From the NCBI RefSeq assembly GCF_022919115.1, contig NZ_CP095072.1, positions 744,001-808,000 on the forward strand: a stretch of DNA of 64,000 nucleotides. Direction: 5' to 3'. The DNA comes from Gracilibacillus caseinilyticus (lineage in GTDB: Bacteria; Bacillota; Bacilli; Bacillales; Amphibacillaceae). Positions 34,303 through 42,612 of the stretch are shown in pieces. The notes below the pieces were generated by a model. It saw nothing but the letters and a program-made list of their open reading frames with translations. It was not told the origin of the DNA and did no database searches. A program made the position numbers and the translations under genes. How positions within the stretch are numbered: the first letter of the stretch is position 1; every line of letters begins with the position of its first letter.

Positions 34303-35112
34303 CTAGTTCGCTTTCGATTCTTGCATGGCCTGCCTTAGATTATAAGTGACACACATCGGCTTATTCGTCCATGGATCTCGTGCCACACAAGCATTAATAT
34401 GGAACACTTCCTGTAGTACGTCACAGCAGACAACTTCTTCCGCATCACCAGCTCGCACAACAGATCCATTCTTCATCGCAATAATGTTGTCGGCAAAACG
34501 AGCAGCTTGATTAATATCATGTAACACCATGATGATAGTTCTTCCCGATGTCTTGTTAAGATGCTCTAATAATTCTAATACTTCTAATTGATGAGCCATA
34601 TCAAGGTATGTAGTCGGCTCATCTAAGAAAATGATCTCTGTCTCCTGTGCAAGTGCCATCGCTATCCATACCCGCTGACGTTGACCACCGGATAAGGAAT
34701 CTACCGTTTCGTATTTATAAGCAATCGTATTCGTTGCTTCCAGCGCCCAATTGATGACTTCATGGTCTTTTTTTGATAGTCTCCCTAACCCTGACTGGTA
34801 CGGAAACCTGCCATAGGAAACAAGTTCGCCAACGGTTAAGCCATTGGTAAGCTCTGGAGCTTGTGGCAGGATCGCCATCTTTCGCGCTAATGCCTTCGTA
34901 TCTTCTTTATCTATCGATTTCCCGTCAAGCATTACACTGCCTGATTGAGGATTTAAAATTCTTGTTAACGCTTTTAATAGCGTTGATTTTCCACAACCGT
35001 TTGCACCAATAATGGTAGTAATTTTATGATCCGGTATTTGTATACAGGTATCTTTTACAATTAACTTTTCCCCATATCCGACATTCAACTGTTCAGCCGT
35101 TATACGTGTCAA
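34303..35112 (-). CDS. Iron-siderophore ABC transporter ATP-binding protein (FhuC/YusV type)
   Basis: A 269-residue ABC ATPase. Walker A is GANGCGKSTLLKALTRIL, the signature LSGGQRQRVWIAMALAQET, Walker B IIFLDEPTTYLD and the switch His in VLHDINQAARFAD. Length and sequence style match FhuC/FepC/YusV ATPases of siderophore importers. The TTG at 35112 was chosen because GGGGAGG lies eight bases upstream; GTG 35133 precedes that site. A perfect Fur box overlaps the promoter region, so the operon should be induced by iron starvation. In B. subtilis YusV serves several siderophore permeases. Confidence 0.93.
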   Translation of the reverse strand: MTRITAEQLNVGYGEKLIVKDTCIQIPDHKITTIIGANGCGKSTLLKALTRILNPQSGSVMLDGKSIDKEDTKALARKMAILPQAPELTNGLTVGELVSYGRFPYQSGLGRLSKKDHEVINWALEATNTIAYKYETVDSLSGGQRQRVWIAMALAQETEIIFLDEPTTYLDMAHQLEVLELLEHLNKTSGRTIIMVLHDINQAARFADNIIAMKNGSVVRAGDAEEVVCCDVLQEVFHINACVARDPWTNKPMCVTYNLRQAMQESKAN

Positions 35113-35140
35113 GATAATTTCCTCCCCGCTCACATAAAAC

Positions 35141-35155
35141 TGATAATGATTATCA
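35141..35155. promoter_or_regulatory. Fur box
   Basis: TGATAATGATTATCA is a perfect 7-1-7 Fur-box palindrome, 28 bp before the start of the siderophore ATPase gene. It indicates iron repression of the operon. Confidence 0.9.
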
Positions 35156-35397
35156 ATTTCGTCTCACTCGATTATAATCGCAATCTTTTTCTTTGTCAAT
35201 TGCTTGTTATGATTCTATTCTGAAATATCCGATACTTTTCCCTTAGGTCCTTCTTCTTATTTACATCAGATTTACTTTGCCTTAACAATTAATCGGTATA
35301 CTAGTAATTATATTGGACAAACACCCCATACCTAGTTTCTGTAACTGTTAAATCCTGTTACTGCATCATCTATTGCAATCCGAAATCCTTTGTTACA

Positions 35398-35541
35398 ATG
35401 CTGTATAGATCTGCTCAGGCAGTTGAAGTAGCTCCCGTTGCGGTAAAACTAGGAATTGAAGTAGCCATGGTCGACGACACGATAATTATCCATGAAGTAA
35501 TCGGTGAAATGTTGGAAATGCTTGATCCTAGTAAGTTCTAG
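35398..35541 (+). pseudogene. Probable C-terminal remnant of a lost gene
   Basis: A 47-codon open frame ending in EVIGEMLEMLDPSKF has coding-like composition, but no ribosome site stands before its ATG and the frame upstream is not protein-like. A good terminator follows 22 bp later on the same strand. Together these suggest the tail of a deleted gene with its terminator preserved. I could not identify the parent family. The remainder of 35156-35670 shows nothing recognisable. Confidence 0.35.
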
Positions 35542-35562
35542 AAGAAGGTTTACCAATAGATT

Positions 35563-35595
35563 TAGCTTCTCGTTAGATGACGAGAAGCTTTTTTA
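35563..35595 (+). terminator. Intrinsic terminator after the gene remnant
   Basis: AGCTTCTCG (35564-35572) pairs with CGAGAAGCT (35581-35589), followed by TTTTT. It has no intact gene to serve on the plus strand. Confidence 0.75.
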
Positions 35596-35670
35596 TTGTC
35601 TGTTACAATAATAGATGATACGTTATGTTAATAGATGAAAAATCGAATCCGTCGAAAGAAGGTCACTTTC

Positions 35671-36486
35671 ATGTTAGAGTTCTTTCAAGATTTTAACCCA
35701 GTGATGCAAGCTTTAATCGCCACTTTATTCACATGGGGGATGACAGCTTTAGGGGCTACGCTTGTTTTCGCCACAAAAACCATTAATCAAAAATTACTGG
35801 ATAGTATGTTAGGATTTGCTGGCGGGGTCATGATTGCTGCCAGCTATTGGTCACTGCTTGCTCCGGCAATCGAATCGTCAAAAGATAACGCCATAGGTGA
35901 CTGGTTCCCTGCCGCATTTGGCTTTATGCTCGGTGGTGTTTTCTTATGGGGAATCGATAAGATCTTACCCCATCTTCACCCAAATGCAAAGGTTCAAACA
36001 GCAGAAGGATTTGCTGCAAAAAGACGAAAAAGAAGTACATTGTTAGTTCTCGCTATTACCTTACATAATATCCCCGAAGGTTTAGCGGTGGGGATTGCTT
36101 TCGGTGCACTTGCAAACGGAGGAACAGAAGCCGCATTAGCAGGTGCGATCACACTTGCAATTGGTATCGGTATTCAGAACTTCCCTGAAGGTGTTGCAGT
36201 TGCCATGCCTTTACGCGGAGAAGGAATGTCACGAGGAAAAAGCTTTTTCTACGGCCAATTTTCGGGTATGGTAGAGCCGATGGCTGCTGTCGTTGGCGCT
36301 TTTGCCGTTTCCTTTTTCGAGCCGTTATTACCATACGCCTTAAGCTTCGCAGCAGGTGCCATGATATTCGTTGTCGCAGAAGAAGTTATCCCAAGCTCTC
36401 AGGAGCAAGGCAACAAAGATTTGGCATCGATGAGCTTAATGGTAGGCTTCGTTTTAATGATGATTTTGGACGTGGCATTAGGCTAA
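35671..36486 (+). CDS. ZIP-family metal transporter
   Basis: A 271-residue ZIP protein (ZupT-like) with about eight membrane spans. The metal-site motifs are TLHNIPEGLAVGIAFG in span 4 and IQNFPEGVAVAMPLRG in span 5, and VAEEVIPSSQ in a later span; a His-containing loop (LPHLHPNAK) lies between spans 3 and 4. It imports zinc, iron or manganese. ATG 35671 has GAAGGTCA six bases upstream; the frame from 35635 has none. It is a single rightward gene. Which metal it prefers cannot be told from sequence. Confidence 0.9.
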   Translation: MLEFFQDFNPVMQALIATLFTWGMTALGATLVFATKTINQKLLDSMLGFAGGVMIAASYWSLLAPAIESSKDNAIGDWFPAAFGFMLGGVFLWGIDKILPHLHPNAKVQTAEGFAAKRRKRSTLLVLAITLHNIPEGLAVGIAFGALANGGTEAALAGAITLAIGIGIQNFPEGVAVAMPLRGEGMSRGKSFFYGQFSGMVEPMAAVVGAFAVSFFEPLLPYALSFAAGAMIFVVAEEVIPSSQEQGNKDLASMSLMVGFVLMMILDVALG

Positions 36487-36862
36487 GATACTCTAGATAC
36501 TCTTCTCAAATCCAGAGACATCACATAAACATGTAACCGAGAACGAACAACCACTATATAACGATATGTTGCGCTAGTTACAAGTGTTTCGGAGTAGAAA
36601 AATAGTATGCTTCTTTCCATTTTCCACTAATTATCCGATTGAATGACTCAAACGGACAATATACAGTGGAAATCATGTGAAACTGTCCGAGAATTGCACT
36701 GTCTAGCATTGCAGTATCGAATAGAAGTGGGGAATTGTCAATCAAGAGACAAAAATCGTATGCAGTAGGGTAGCAATTTAAGTATTACCTTGCTTAACCG
36801 TTTAGAAGCAATTCATAGAAGATTAAGTAAAAAGCATTACTTCACAGCATATACAATAAACG

Positions 36863-36916
36863 TAAAAGCCGAACATATGCGAATGTTATTTACATTCGTG
36901 TTATGTTCGGCTTTTG
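36863..36916 (-). terminator. Terminator of the DUF2798 gene
   Basis: AAAAGCCGAACATA pairs with TATGTTCGGCTTTT, and an inner CGAATGT with ACATTCG, around a TATTT loop. It lies about 40 bp past the stop of the leftward gene. The stretch 36487-36862 before it shows no supported gene. Confidence 0.8.
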
Positions 36917-36958
36917 TCGCGACCAGGTTACTTTCATTCCAGGCCTATATTGTTCTTA

Positions 36959-37444
36959 TTATCCGTTTACCGGAACTTGATTTTTTTGAATCCATTTAGT
37001 AAAGATAAGACGCACCAACGGACCCATCACGATTAACTGCAGCGGAAATGCGACGACAAAATTCTTCACATAGATGTGCAAATATTCACTGATGATCGAT
37101 TGATCGTTTACACCACCGCGGATATAGGACATGGCCAAACCAAACATGGACATAAAAAAGACCATTCCGATAATCATGAATAAAGACATGAATAAGACAA
37201 AATATATTTTTTTCGATTTATCAAAAGGAAGCGCTAATGTTACCTTCTTCGCTAGTGGTCCTACAATAAATAAATCTAATAAAAGCGCAATGATAAATCC
37301 GACAAGTACTTCTCCCAATACGATCGATACGGCTAGATCCTCGACATTGCCTACCATCAGCAAATTATAGGTTGCCATAACTGCAACCATGCCAAAGCAC
37401 ATAATCGTCCCAAAAATGATACTTTCCTTTTTATTTGTTGGCAT
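36959..37444 (-). CDS. DUF2798 membrane protein (two repeats)
   Basis: A 161-residue protein with four hydrophobic spans arranged as two similar halves: IIFGTIMCFGMVAVMATYNLL with FIIALLLDLFIVGPLAKK, and LFMSLFMIIGMVFFMSMFGL with FVVAFPLQLIVMGPLVRL. This duplicated VGPL / MGPL pattern is the DUF2798 family, whose function is unknown. AGGATGATAAGG-like purines precede the ATG at 37444. It appears monocistronic with its own terminator. Confidence 0.82.
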   Translation of the reverse strand: MPTNKKESIIFGTIMCFGMVAVMATYNLLMVGNVEDLAVSIVLGEVLVGFIIALLLDLFIVGPLAKKVTLALPFDKSKKIYFVLFMSLFMIIGMVFFMSMFGLAMSYIRGGVNDQSIISEYLHIYVKNFVVAFPLQLIVMGPLVRLIFTKWIQKNQVPVNG

Positions 37445-37579
37445 TCCTTATCATCCTTTCTCTGTTACCGGTGATCAGTATACCAAAATCAAGGAAGCAT
37501 CATAAGTGAACATTCTGTGAACAAAAAGAAAACGAATAAAACGATACCTGTCTGCTCGCTTTATCCGCTTTCTCATTTG

Positions 37580-37816
37580 TTATTTACTGAAAAAGGCTTC
37601 TGCTTTTTCCAAATATGGCTCTTCTTCTACCGTCATATCATATTCTTCCACAATTGCGTCTACAGGGCATACTGCCACACATGCGCCGCAATCAATACAA
37701 ATGTCCGGATCAATATAAAACTGATCTTTCCCCTCTTCGATACAGTCAACTGGACAAACAGTCGCACATTCTCCTGCTTTCTCTGTTTCACATGGCCCAG
37801 TGATTACAAATGCCAT
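37580..37816 (-). CDS. Ferredoxin, 7Fe-type arrangement
   Basis: A 78-residue ferredoxin. The first cysteine group is CETEKAGECATVCPVDC and the second CIDCGACVAVCPVDAI. The first group lacks the Cys normally at the third position of a CxxCxxC motif, the pattern of Bacillus-type 7Fe ferredoxins with one [3Fe-4S] and one [4Fe-4S] cluster. The C-terminal 20 residues are acidic. AAGGGGG stands nine bases before ATG 37816; the frame to 37849 has no ribosome site. It is a single gene next to superoxide dismutase and probably carries electrons in central metabolism. Confidence 0.92.
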   Translation of the reverse strand: MAFVITGPCETEKAGECATVCPVDCIEEGKDQFYIDPDICIDCGACVAVCPVDAIVEEYDMTVEEEPYLEKAEAFFSK

Positions 37817-37997
37817 ATTGAATACCCCCTTACAATGCAAAAACGTCACTTATCGCCAAGTACTGACAAAAGCCTTCGATTTTGTTCCTGTTTATTTTAC
37901 CACGTCAAATACTTACTCCGAGAATTTTTTCTCTTTTCTCAAGGTAAGAAAAAAGAGAAAAGATAGCAAAACTACCTTTTCACTTATGGTACATCTC

Positions 37998-38618
37998 CTA
38001 TTTTACAGCCTCTTGATATTTCTCTGCAACCACATCCCAATTAATTACATGGAAGAAATTAGCGATGTATTCTGGACGTCGGTTTTGATAATGTAAATAA
38101 TACGCATGTTCCCAAACATCGATACCTAAAATAGCAGTCTTACCTTCTGAAATAGGGTTATCTTGATTTGGTGTGCTCGTTACTTCCAGTTCTCCATTTC
38201 CATTCACTACTAACCAAGCCCAGCCAGAACCAAATCTCGTAGCTGCTGCATTGGAAAATTCCTCTTTAAATTGATCGAAACTACCAAATTTAGCATTAAT
38301 CGCGTCAGCAAGTGCTCCCTCTGGTAATGTTGCACTTGAACCAGGAGTAATCACTTCCCAGAATAATGTGTGGTTAAAGTGACCGCCACCATTATTTCTT
38401 ACTGCAGTGCGAATAGAATCAGGTACACTTCCTAAATCTGCTAATAATGCGGCTAAACTTTTGTCCGCTAGCTGCTCTTGCCCTTCGATTGCTGCATTTA
38501 ATTTATCCACATATGTTTGATGGTGCTTACCGTGATGAATCTCCATTGTTGTTTGATCAATATGCGGCTCTAATGCATCTGTTGCAAATGATAATGCTGG
38601 TAATGTAAATTTCCCCAT
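37998..38618 (-). CDS. sodA: Superoxide dismutase, Mn/Fe family (SodA)
   Basis: A 206-residue Mn/Fe superoxide dismutase, the normal length. Metal ligands lie in [17 protein letters not shown] (His), [15 protein letters not shown] (His) and [20 protein letters not shown] (Asp and His). The GGG before HFNH and DVWEHAYYL fit the manganese type common in Bacillaceae. It dismutes superoxide in the cytoplasm. GAGGAGG precedes the ATG. The gene stands alone, upstream of the ferredoxin and divergent from a SufR-like regulator. Confidence 0.95.
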   Translation of the reverse strand: MGKFTLPALSFATDALEPHIDQTTMEIHHGKHHQTYVDKLNAAIEGQEQLADKSLAALLADLGSVPDSIRTAVRNNGGGHFNHTLFWEVITPGSSATLPEGALADAINAKFGSFDQFKEEFSNAAATRFGSGWAWLVVNGNGELEVTSTPNQDNPISEGKTAILGIDVWEHAYYLHYQNRRPEYIANFFHVINWDVVAEKYQEAVK

Positions 38619-38814
38619 ATGTAAAACCTCCTCATTTTTATTTTTATACCTTTGAGTATAAAAAGTTATACTACTAGATTATACGAGACGTTTCTTTTAA
38701 TCAAATAAAACGCTTTAGAAAATTCGCAATCTTTTTTCTTCTTCCACACTTTATAGTATAATGGATTGTATGATTACTTTTCGGAAACGCAAGCAACTGG
38801 TTAGGAGGTAGCCG

Positions 38815-39462
38815 ATGTATTCTCACAAACAAACGACAAAAGATCAGATATTGGAGATACTAAAGAAAGAAAGAAGCTTATCTGTCAATGAAATCATCAC
38901 CCATATCAACATTACACACATGGCTATTCGAAAACATTTAACCACCTTAGAAAAAGACGGACTCGTTACTTACACCCATGTAAAGAAAGAAATCGGAAGA
39001 CCATTACAGAAGTATCATTTAACGGATAAAGGCAAACGGCTCTTTCCTAGTAATTATGAAACGATCAGCATGGAATTCTTAAAGGATATCGAAAAAACAT
39101 ACGGAAAAGCTGCCATAACACAGTTGTTTAAAAATCGGGAAGCTAGACAGGCAGATCAATACGGATCACTCCTTACAACTTATACACCAAAAGAAAAAAT
39201 GCAGCACATGATCAGAATACAGAACGAAAAGGGCTATATGGCGGAATTAAAACAAGAGGATGAACAGCATTTTGAGATGGTGGAGTATAACTGCCCTATT
39301 TTTTCCGTTGCCAGAGAATATAAAGTCGCTTGCCAGTGCGAAACGAATATGTTTAAACAAGTATTAGGTACAGAGAGTATCGAACGAACCCAATGTAAGA
39401 CAGATGGGGATAATCACTGCAAGTTTAAAGTGAGATTTGAGGAACAATCTTCAACCGTATGA
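38815..39462 (+). CDS. SufR-like HTH regulator with iron-sulfur cysteines
   Basis: A 215-residue protein. The N-terminal winged helix (TTKDQILEILKKERSLSVNE, MAIRKHLTTLEKDGLV) with a basic wing (EIGRPLQKYHLTDKG) is of the DeoR/ArsR-like type. The C-terminal half has cysteines in EYNCPIF, VACQCE, RTQCKTDGDNHCKF, similar in arrangement to SufR, the Fe-S sensing repressor of the suf operon. Binding of a cluster is inferred. AGGAGG precedes the ATG. It is divergent from sodA, suggesting control by oxidative or iron-sulfur stress. Confidence 0.82.
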   Translation: MYSHKQTTKDQILEILKKERSLSVNEIITHINITHMAIRKHLTTLEKDGLVTYTHVKKEIGRPLQKYHLTDKGKRLFPSNYETISMEFLKDIEKTYGKAAITQLFKNREARQADQYGSLLTTYTPKEKMQHMIRIQNEKGYMAELKQEDEQHFEMVEYNCPIFSVAREYKVACQCETNMFKQVLGTESIERTQCKTDGDNHCKFKVRFEEQSSTV

Positions 39463-39472
39463 TAATGCGGCA

Positions 39473-39499
39473 TTGACTTATCTCTCACAATTATATAAA
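39473..39499 (+). promoter_or_regulatory. Putative promoter of the ABC-F leader
   Basis: TTGACT (39473-39478) and TATAAA (39494-39499) with 15 bp between them lie about 40 bp before the leader ORF. Spacing is short, so the exact -10 is uncertain. Confidence 0.45.
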
Positions 39500-39537
39500 C
39501 TAACTGTAACGACTAACGAAAGGGTGAGCCTATAACA

Positions 39538-39549
39538 ATGAAGTTATAA
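39538..39549 (+). CDS. Three-residue leader peptide (MKL) of the ABC-F gene
   Basis: ATG AAG TTA TAA follows a strong GAAAGGGTGAG ribosome site (39518-39528) by about ten bases. The stop codon overlaps AATCCTATT, the first strand of the leader RNA fold. A ribosome paused here by an antibiotic would cover that strand. Comparable minimal leader ORFs precede antibiotic-induced ABC-F genes of Listeria and Bacillus. Confidence 0.65.
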   Translation: MKL

Positions 39550-39757
39550 TCCTATTTCTCGAAGATATTTTCATAAAGTATGATGTCTGCCAAAGGGTGC
39601 AGTCTGTCTTTATGAACAATATACAGAATAGGATTGGTACTTCAAATAGGTCATCTTAAAAACGTGTGTATCAGGATCGCAATACACGTTTATAGCGATA
39701 TCGACTTTTGTAAGGTAGCCTCCTATTCTGTATGCACAGAATATGGAGGTTTTTCTT
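39548..39757 (+). promoter_or_regulatory. Transcription attenuator of the ABC-F gene
   Basis: Strand A AATCCTATT (39548-39556) can pair with B AATAGGATT (39627-39635), enclosing a hairpin TTCATAAAG/CTTTATGAA. B, extended as ATACAGAATAGGA (39621-39633), is also a perfect complement of C TCCTATTCTGTAT (39721-39733). C is in turn the left arm of the terminator at 39719. A:B plus C:D stops transcription; B:C prevents it. A ribosome stalled at the leader ORF would mask A and favour read-through. Confidence 0.75.
39719..39757 (+). terminator. Leader terminator before the ABC-F gene
   Basis: CCTCCTATTCTGT (39719-39731) pairs with ACAGAATATGGAGG (39736-39749), one bulged base, followed by TTTTTCTT. 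It lies 27 bp before the coding start and is the conditional terminator of the attenuator. Confidence 0.8.
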
Positions 39758-39783
39758 AACCTCCTTTAAATAGGAGTGACGTG

Positions 39784-41352
39784 ATGATACTGGAAATAAA
39801 TGATTTAACGATTTCCGTACAGGCTGATGTTTTAGCAGAAATCGATCATCTTGAAATACACGAAGGCGATCATATTGGATTAATCGGGAAAAACGGGACC
39901 GGAAAAACGACGTTATTAAATACACTGATCGGAGAACATACCGCTGATAAAGGAGAAATTAAATCTTATACAAGCATAGAACTTCTGCCACAATTAAAAG
40001 CTCAGACCGGAAGAAAAAGCGGTGGTGAAACGACGCAGCAATATATCCAGCAGGCCTTCGCAAATCAGGCTGAACTGTTACTGGCAGATGAGCCAACCAC
40101 CCATTTGGATACAAAGCACATCGAATGGGTAGAAAAAACATTACGCTATTGGAAAGGTGCATTTGTAGTCGTCTCGCATGACAGAGCCTTTCTCGACAAA
40201 GTCTGTAATAAGATTTGGGAAATCGATCAGGAAAAAATCCAAGAATTTAAAGGCAACTACCAGCAATACAAAGAACAGAAAGACTTAGAAGTGCAGCAAC
40301 AGCAGCTCGCCTGTCAAAAATACCAAGACAAGAAACAACAATTGGAAAAAGCAATAACACTAAAATCAGAAAAAGCAACTCGTGCAACAAAAAAGCCGAA
40401 AAATGTTAGTACTTCTGAAGCGAGTATAACGGGGGCGAAACCTTACTTTGCTAAAAAACAGAAAAAAATGCAGCAAACCGCGAAAGCATTGGAAACGCGA
40501 CTAGAAAAACTGGAAAAAGTCGAGAAGCCATTTGATGAAAAACCGCTAAGAATGACCTTACCCAATCAGCACAAATTAGCTCATAAAGTGTTGATACAAG
40601 TAGACAATCTTAATGGTTCGATCGGGAACCGTGTCCTCTGGAACAAAGCTAATTTTCAAGTAAAACATGGGGATAAAGTAGCCATCACAGGAATGAATGG
40701 CAGTGGTAAAACAACTTTATTACAAAAATTGCTGTCAAATGAAGATGGCGTACAGATTTCAGCAGCTTGCCAGATCGCTTATTTCAAACAAGACCTGTCT
40801 TTGTTAAATGCGGAAAAAAGCATTTTAGAAAATGTAAAAGAAGGATCGCCGCAAGATGAAACCATGATTCGCACCGTGTTAGCACGCCTGCATTTCTATC
40901 GTGATGACGTCCATAAAAAAGTGCATGTACTCAGTGGCGGTGAACGAGTAAAAGTTACGTTAGCCAAGATTTTTCTAAGTGACAGCAACACATTAATACT
41001 GGATGAACCCACCAACTTTTTAGATATTCAAGCAATGGAAGCATTGGAACGGCTGCTGATTGAATATGAAGGAACACTTCTGTTTGTTTCCCACGATCGT
41101 CGTTTTGTTGAAAAAATTGCGACAAGGACAATTGCAATCAAGGACAAACAAGTGCAAGATGGCGGCCGAGCGTCGCAAGATTTTCAAAAGCAACCAAATC
41201 CCTCAGATGAAACAAAAGACAAGCATGATCAACTGTTAGCGATCGAAACGAGAATTACCGATGTCTTAAGCAGATTAAGTATAGAACCTACACAAGAATT
41301 AGAAGAGGAGTTTCAACAATTATTGAAAACCAAACAAAAACTGGAAGGATAA
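39784..41352 (+). CDS. ABC-F ribosomal protection protein (Vga/VmlR-like)
   Basis: A 522-residue ABC-F protein: two ATPase domains and no membrane spans. Domain 1 has Walker A GKNGTGKTTLLN, signature KSGGETTQQ and LLLADEPTTHLD; a linker of about 80 residues rich in Lys and Gln follows; domain 2 has GMNGSGKTTLLQ, LSGGERVKVTLAKIF and TLILDEPTNFLD. A basic C-terminal coiled extension ends the protein. Such proteins bind the ribosomal E site and displace pleuromutilins, lincosamides or streptogramins. ATG 39784 has AGGAG seven bases upstream. The antibiotic range cannot be predicted by eye; the attenuator upstream supports inducible resistance. Confidence 0.9.
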   Translation: MILEINDLTISVQADVLAEIDHLEIHEGDHIGLIGKNGTGKTTLLNTLIGEHTADKGEIKSYTSIELLPQLKAQTGRKSGGETTQQYIQQAFANQAELLLADEPTTHLDTKHIEWVEKTLRYWKGAFVVVSHDRAFLDKVCNKIWEIDQEKIQEFKGNYQQYKEQKDLEVQQQQLACQKYQDKKQQLEKAITLKSEKATRATKKPKNVSTSEASITGAKPYFAKKQKKMQQTAKALETRLEKLEKVEKPFDEKPLRMTLPNQHKLAHKVLIQVDNLNGSIGNRVLWNKANFQVKHGDKVAITGMNGSGKTTLLQKLLSNEDGVQISAACQIAYFKQDLSLLNAEKSILENVKEGSPQDETMIRTVLARLHFYRDDVHKKVHVLSGGERVKVTLAKIFLSDSNTLILDEPTNFLDIQAMEALERLLIEYEGTLLFVSHDRRFVEKIATRTIAIKDKQVQDGGRASQDFQKQPNPSDETKDKHDQLLAIETRITDVLSRLSIEPTQELEEEFQQLLKTKQKLEG

Positions 41353-41402
41353 CGGAGTTGGCGTATCGTTAGCAGCGATTGGATACATTATAATAAAGGG
41401 AA

Positions 41403-41438
41403 TAAAACCGCATGAAGTTTTATCTTCATGCGGTTCTT
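41403..41438. terminator. Bidirectional terminator between ABC-F and sugar permease genes
   Basis: ACCGCATGAAG (41407-41417) pairs perfectly with CTTCATGCGGT (41424-41434) around a 6-base loop, with T-rich tails on both strands. Confidence 0.85.
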
Positions 41439-41451
41439 ATGACTTGACTAC

Positions 41452-42612
41452 TTAGCTTTTATTCTTGTTATACACATCAAATCCAACTGCAATAAGTAAA
41501 ACCATCCCTTTAATCGCCTGTTGCCAATCAATACCAATACCGATTAGCGACATACCATTGTTCATGACCCCCATTACGAGACCACCGACAATTGCTCCAA
41601 TTACGGTACCAACACCACCAGCCATGGATGCACCACCGATAAATACGGCTGCGATGGCATCAAGCTCTAACATATCACCTGCCGCCGGCGTCGCCGAGTT
41701 AAGACGTGCAGCAAACATCAAGCCTGCTAATGCTGCTAAAACACCGTTATTCACAAATACCCAGAACACCACGCGTTTAGTTTTAATACCAGATAAATCT
41801 GCCGCTTTTTTGTTACCACCTGTCGCATAAATATGTCGACCCATTACCGTGTTTTTCATGACGAAGGTATAAATAATAATGAGAACCAGCACAATAATCA
41901 GAACAGTTGGTATCCCTTTGTTTAACGCTAACTGATAAGCGAACCAGTTAATCGCTAGCAATAACAATGCAATCTTGGCAACACTCACCCATAAAGGCGC
42001 TACTTCAAAGTTGTACTGTAATTGTGTTTTCCTTTTGGTAAACTCTAAATAAATAAGAACAAGTGATAACGCAACAGATAAAACCATTGTAAAAATATGA
42101 AAATCTCCACCACCGAACAAATCCGGCACAAATCCACTACTTATTTTTTGAAAAGAATCTGGAAATGGTGCTAATGATTGACCATCTAGCAACCATAACG
42201 TTAAACCACGGAAGATTAACATACCTGCTAGTGTTACGATAAATGACGGTATGCCTACATACGATATCCAGAAGCCTTGCCATACACCAATCAGCGCACC
42301 TGCCGCGATCGCAATTACAACTGCAAGCCATACCGGAACATCCATATTGATAATGAGGACACCTGCAATCGCTCCAATAAAGGCTACAATCGATCCCACC
42401 GAAAGGTCAATATTACCTGTGATAATGACTAACACCATACCAACTGCTAATACGAGGATAAAACCATTTTGCAGTATCAAGTTGGTTAAATTTAACGGCT
42501 TTAAGTTGATCCCTTCTGTTAAAATAAAAAAGAGTCCCGTAATTAAAACAAGTGCTATAATCATGCCGTATTCTCTAATATTATTTCGAAACAAATTAAG
42601 TAACGTTTGCAT
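41452..42612 (-). CDS. mmsB: Sugar ABC transporter permease (MmsB/GguB type, CUT2)
   Basis: A 386-residue permease with about ten spans. CUT2 motifs are [24 protein letters not shown] and the C-terminal [38 protein letters not shown] in outline. The size, larger than RbsC, and an insert of charged residues between spans 5 and 6 ([12 protein letters not shown]) fit the XylH/MmsB/GguB branch that imports several monosaccharides. ATG 42612 was chosen, with GGGGGG eight bases upstream; the GTG at 42627 overlaps that site. The start overlaps the ATPase gene by 17 bp. Confidence 0.9.
   Translation of the reverse strand: MQTLLNLFRNNIREYGMIIALVLITGLFFILTEGINLKPLNLTNLILQNGFILVLAVGMVLVIITGNIDLSVGSIVAFIGAIAGVLIINMDVPVWLAVVIAIAAGALIGVWQGFWISYVGIPSFIVTLAGMLIFRGLTLWLLDGQSLAPFPDSFQKISSGFVPDLFGGGDFHIFTMVLSVALSLVLIYLEFTKRKTQLQYNFEVAPLWVSVAKIALLLLAINWFAYQLALNKGIPTVLIIVLVLIIIYTFVMKNTVMGRHIYATGGNKKAADLSGIKTKRVVFWVFVNNGVLAALAGLMFAARLNSATPAAGDMLELDAIAAVFIGGASMAGGVGTVIGAIVGGLVMGVMNNGMSLIGIGIDWQQAIKGMVLLIAVGFDVYNKNKS

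Noticed and set aside
36790..36999. Plus-strand frame over the DUF2798 terminator
   Set aside because: Its centre is the terminator palindrome and it overlaps the end of a real gene.
37517..37966. 149-codon plus-strand frame opposite the ferredoxin gene
   Set aside because: Antisense shadow of the cysteine-rich ferredoxin coding sequence.
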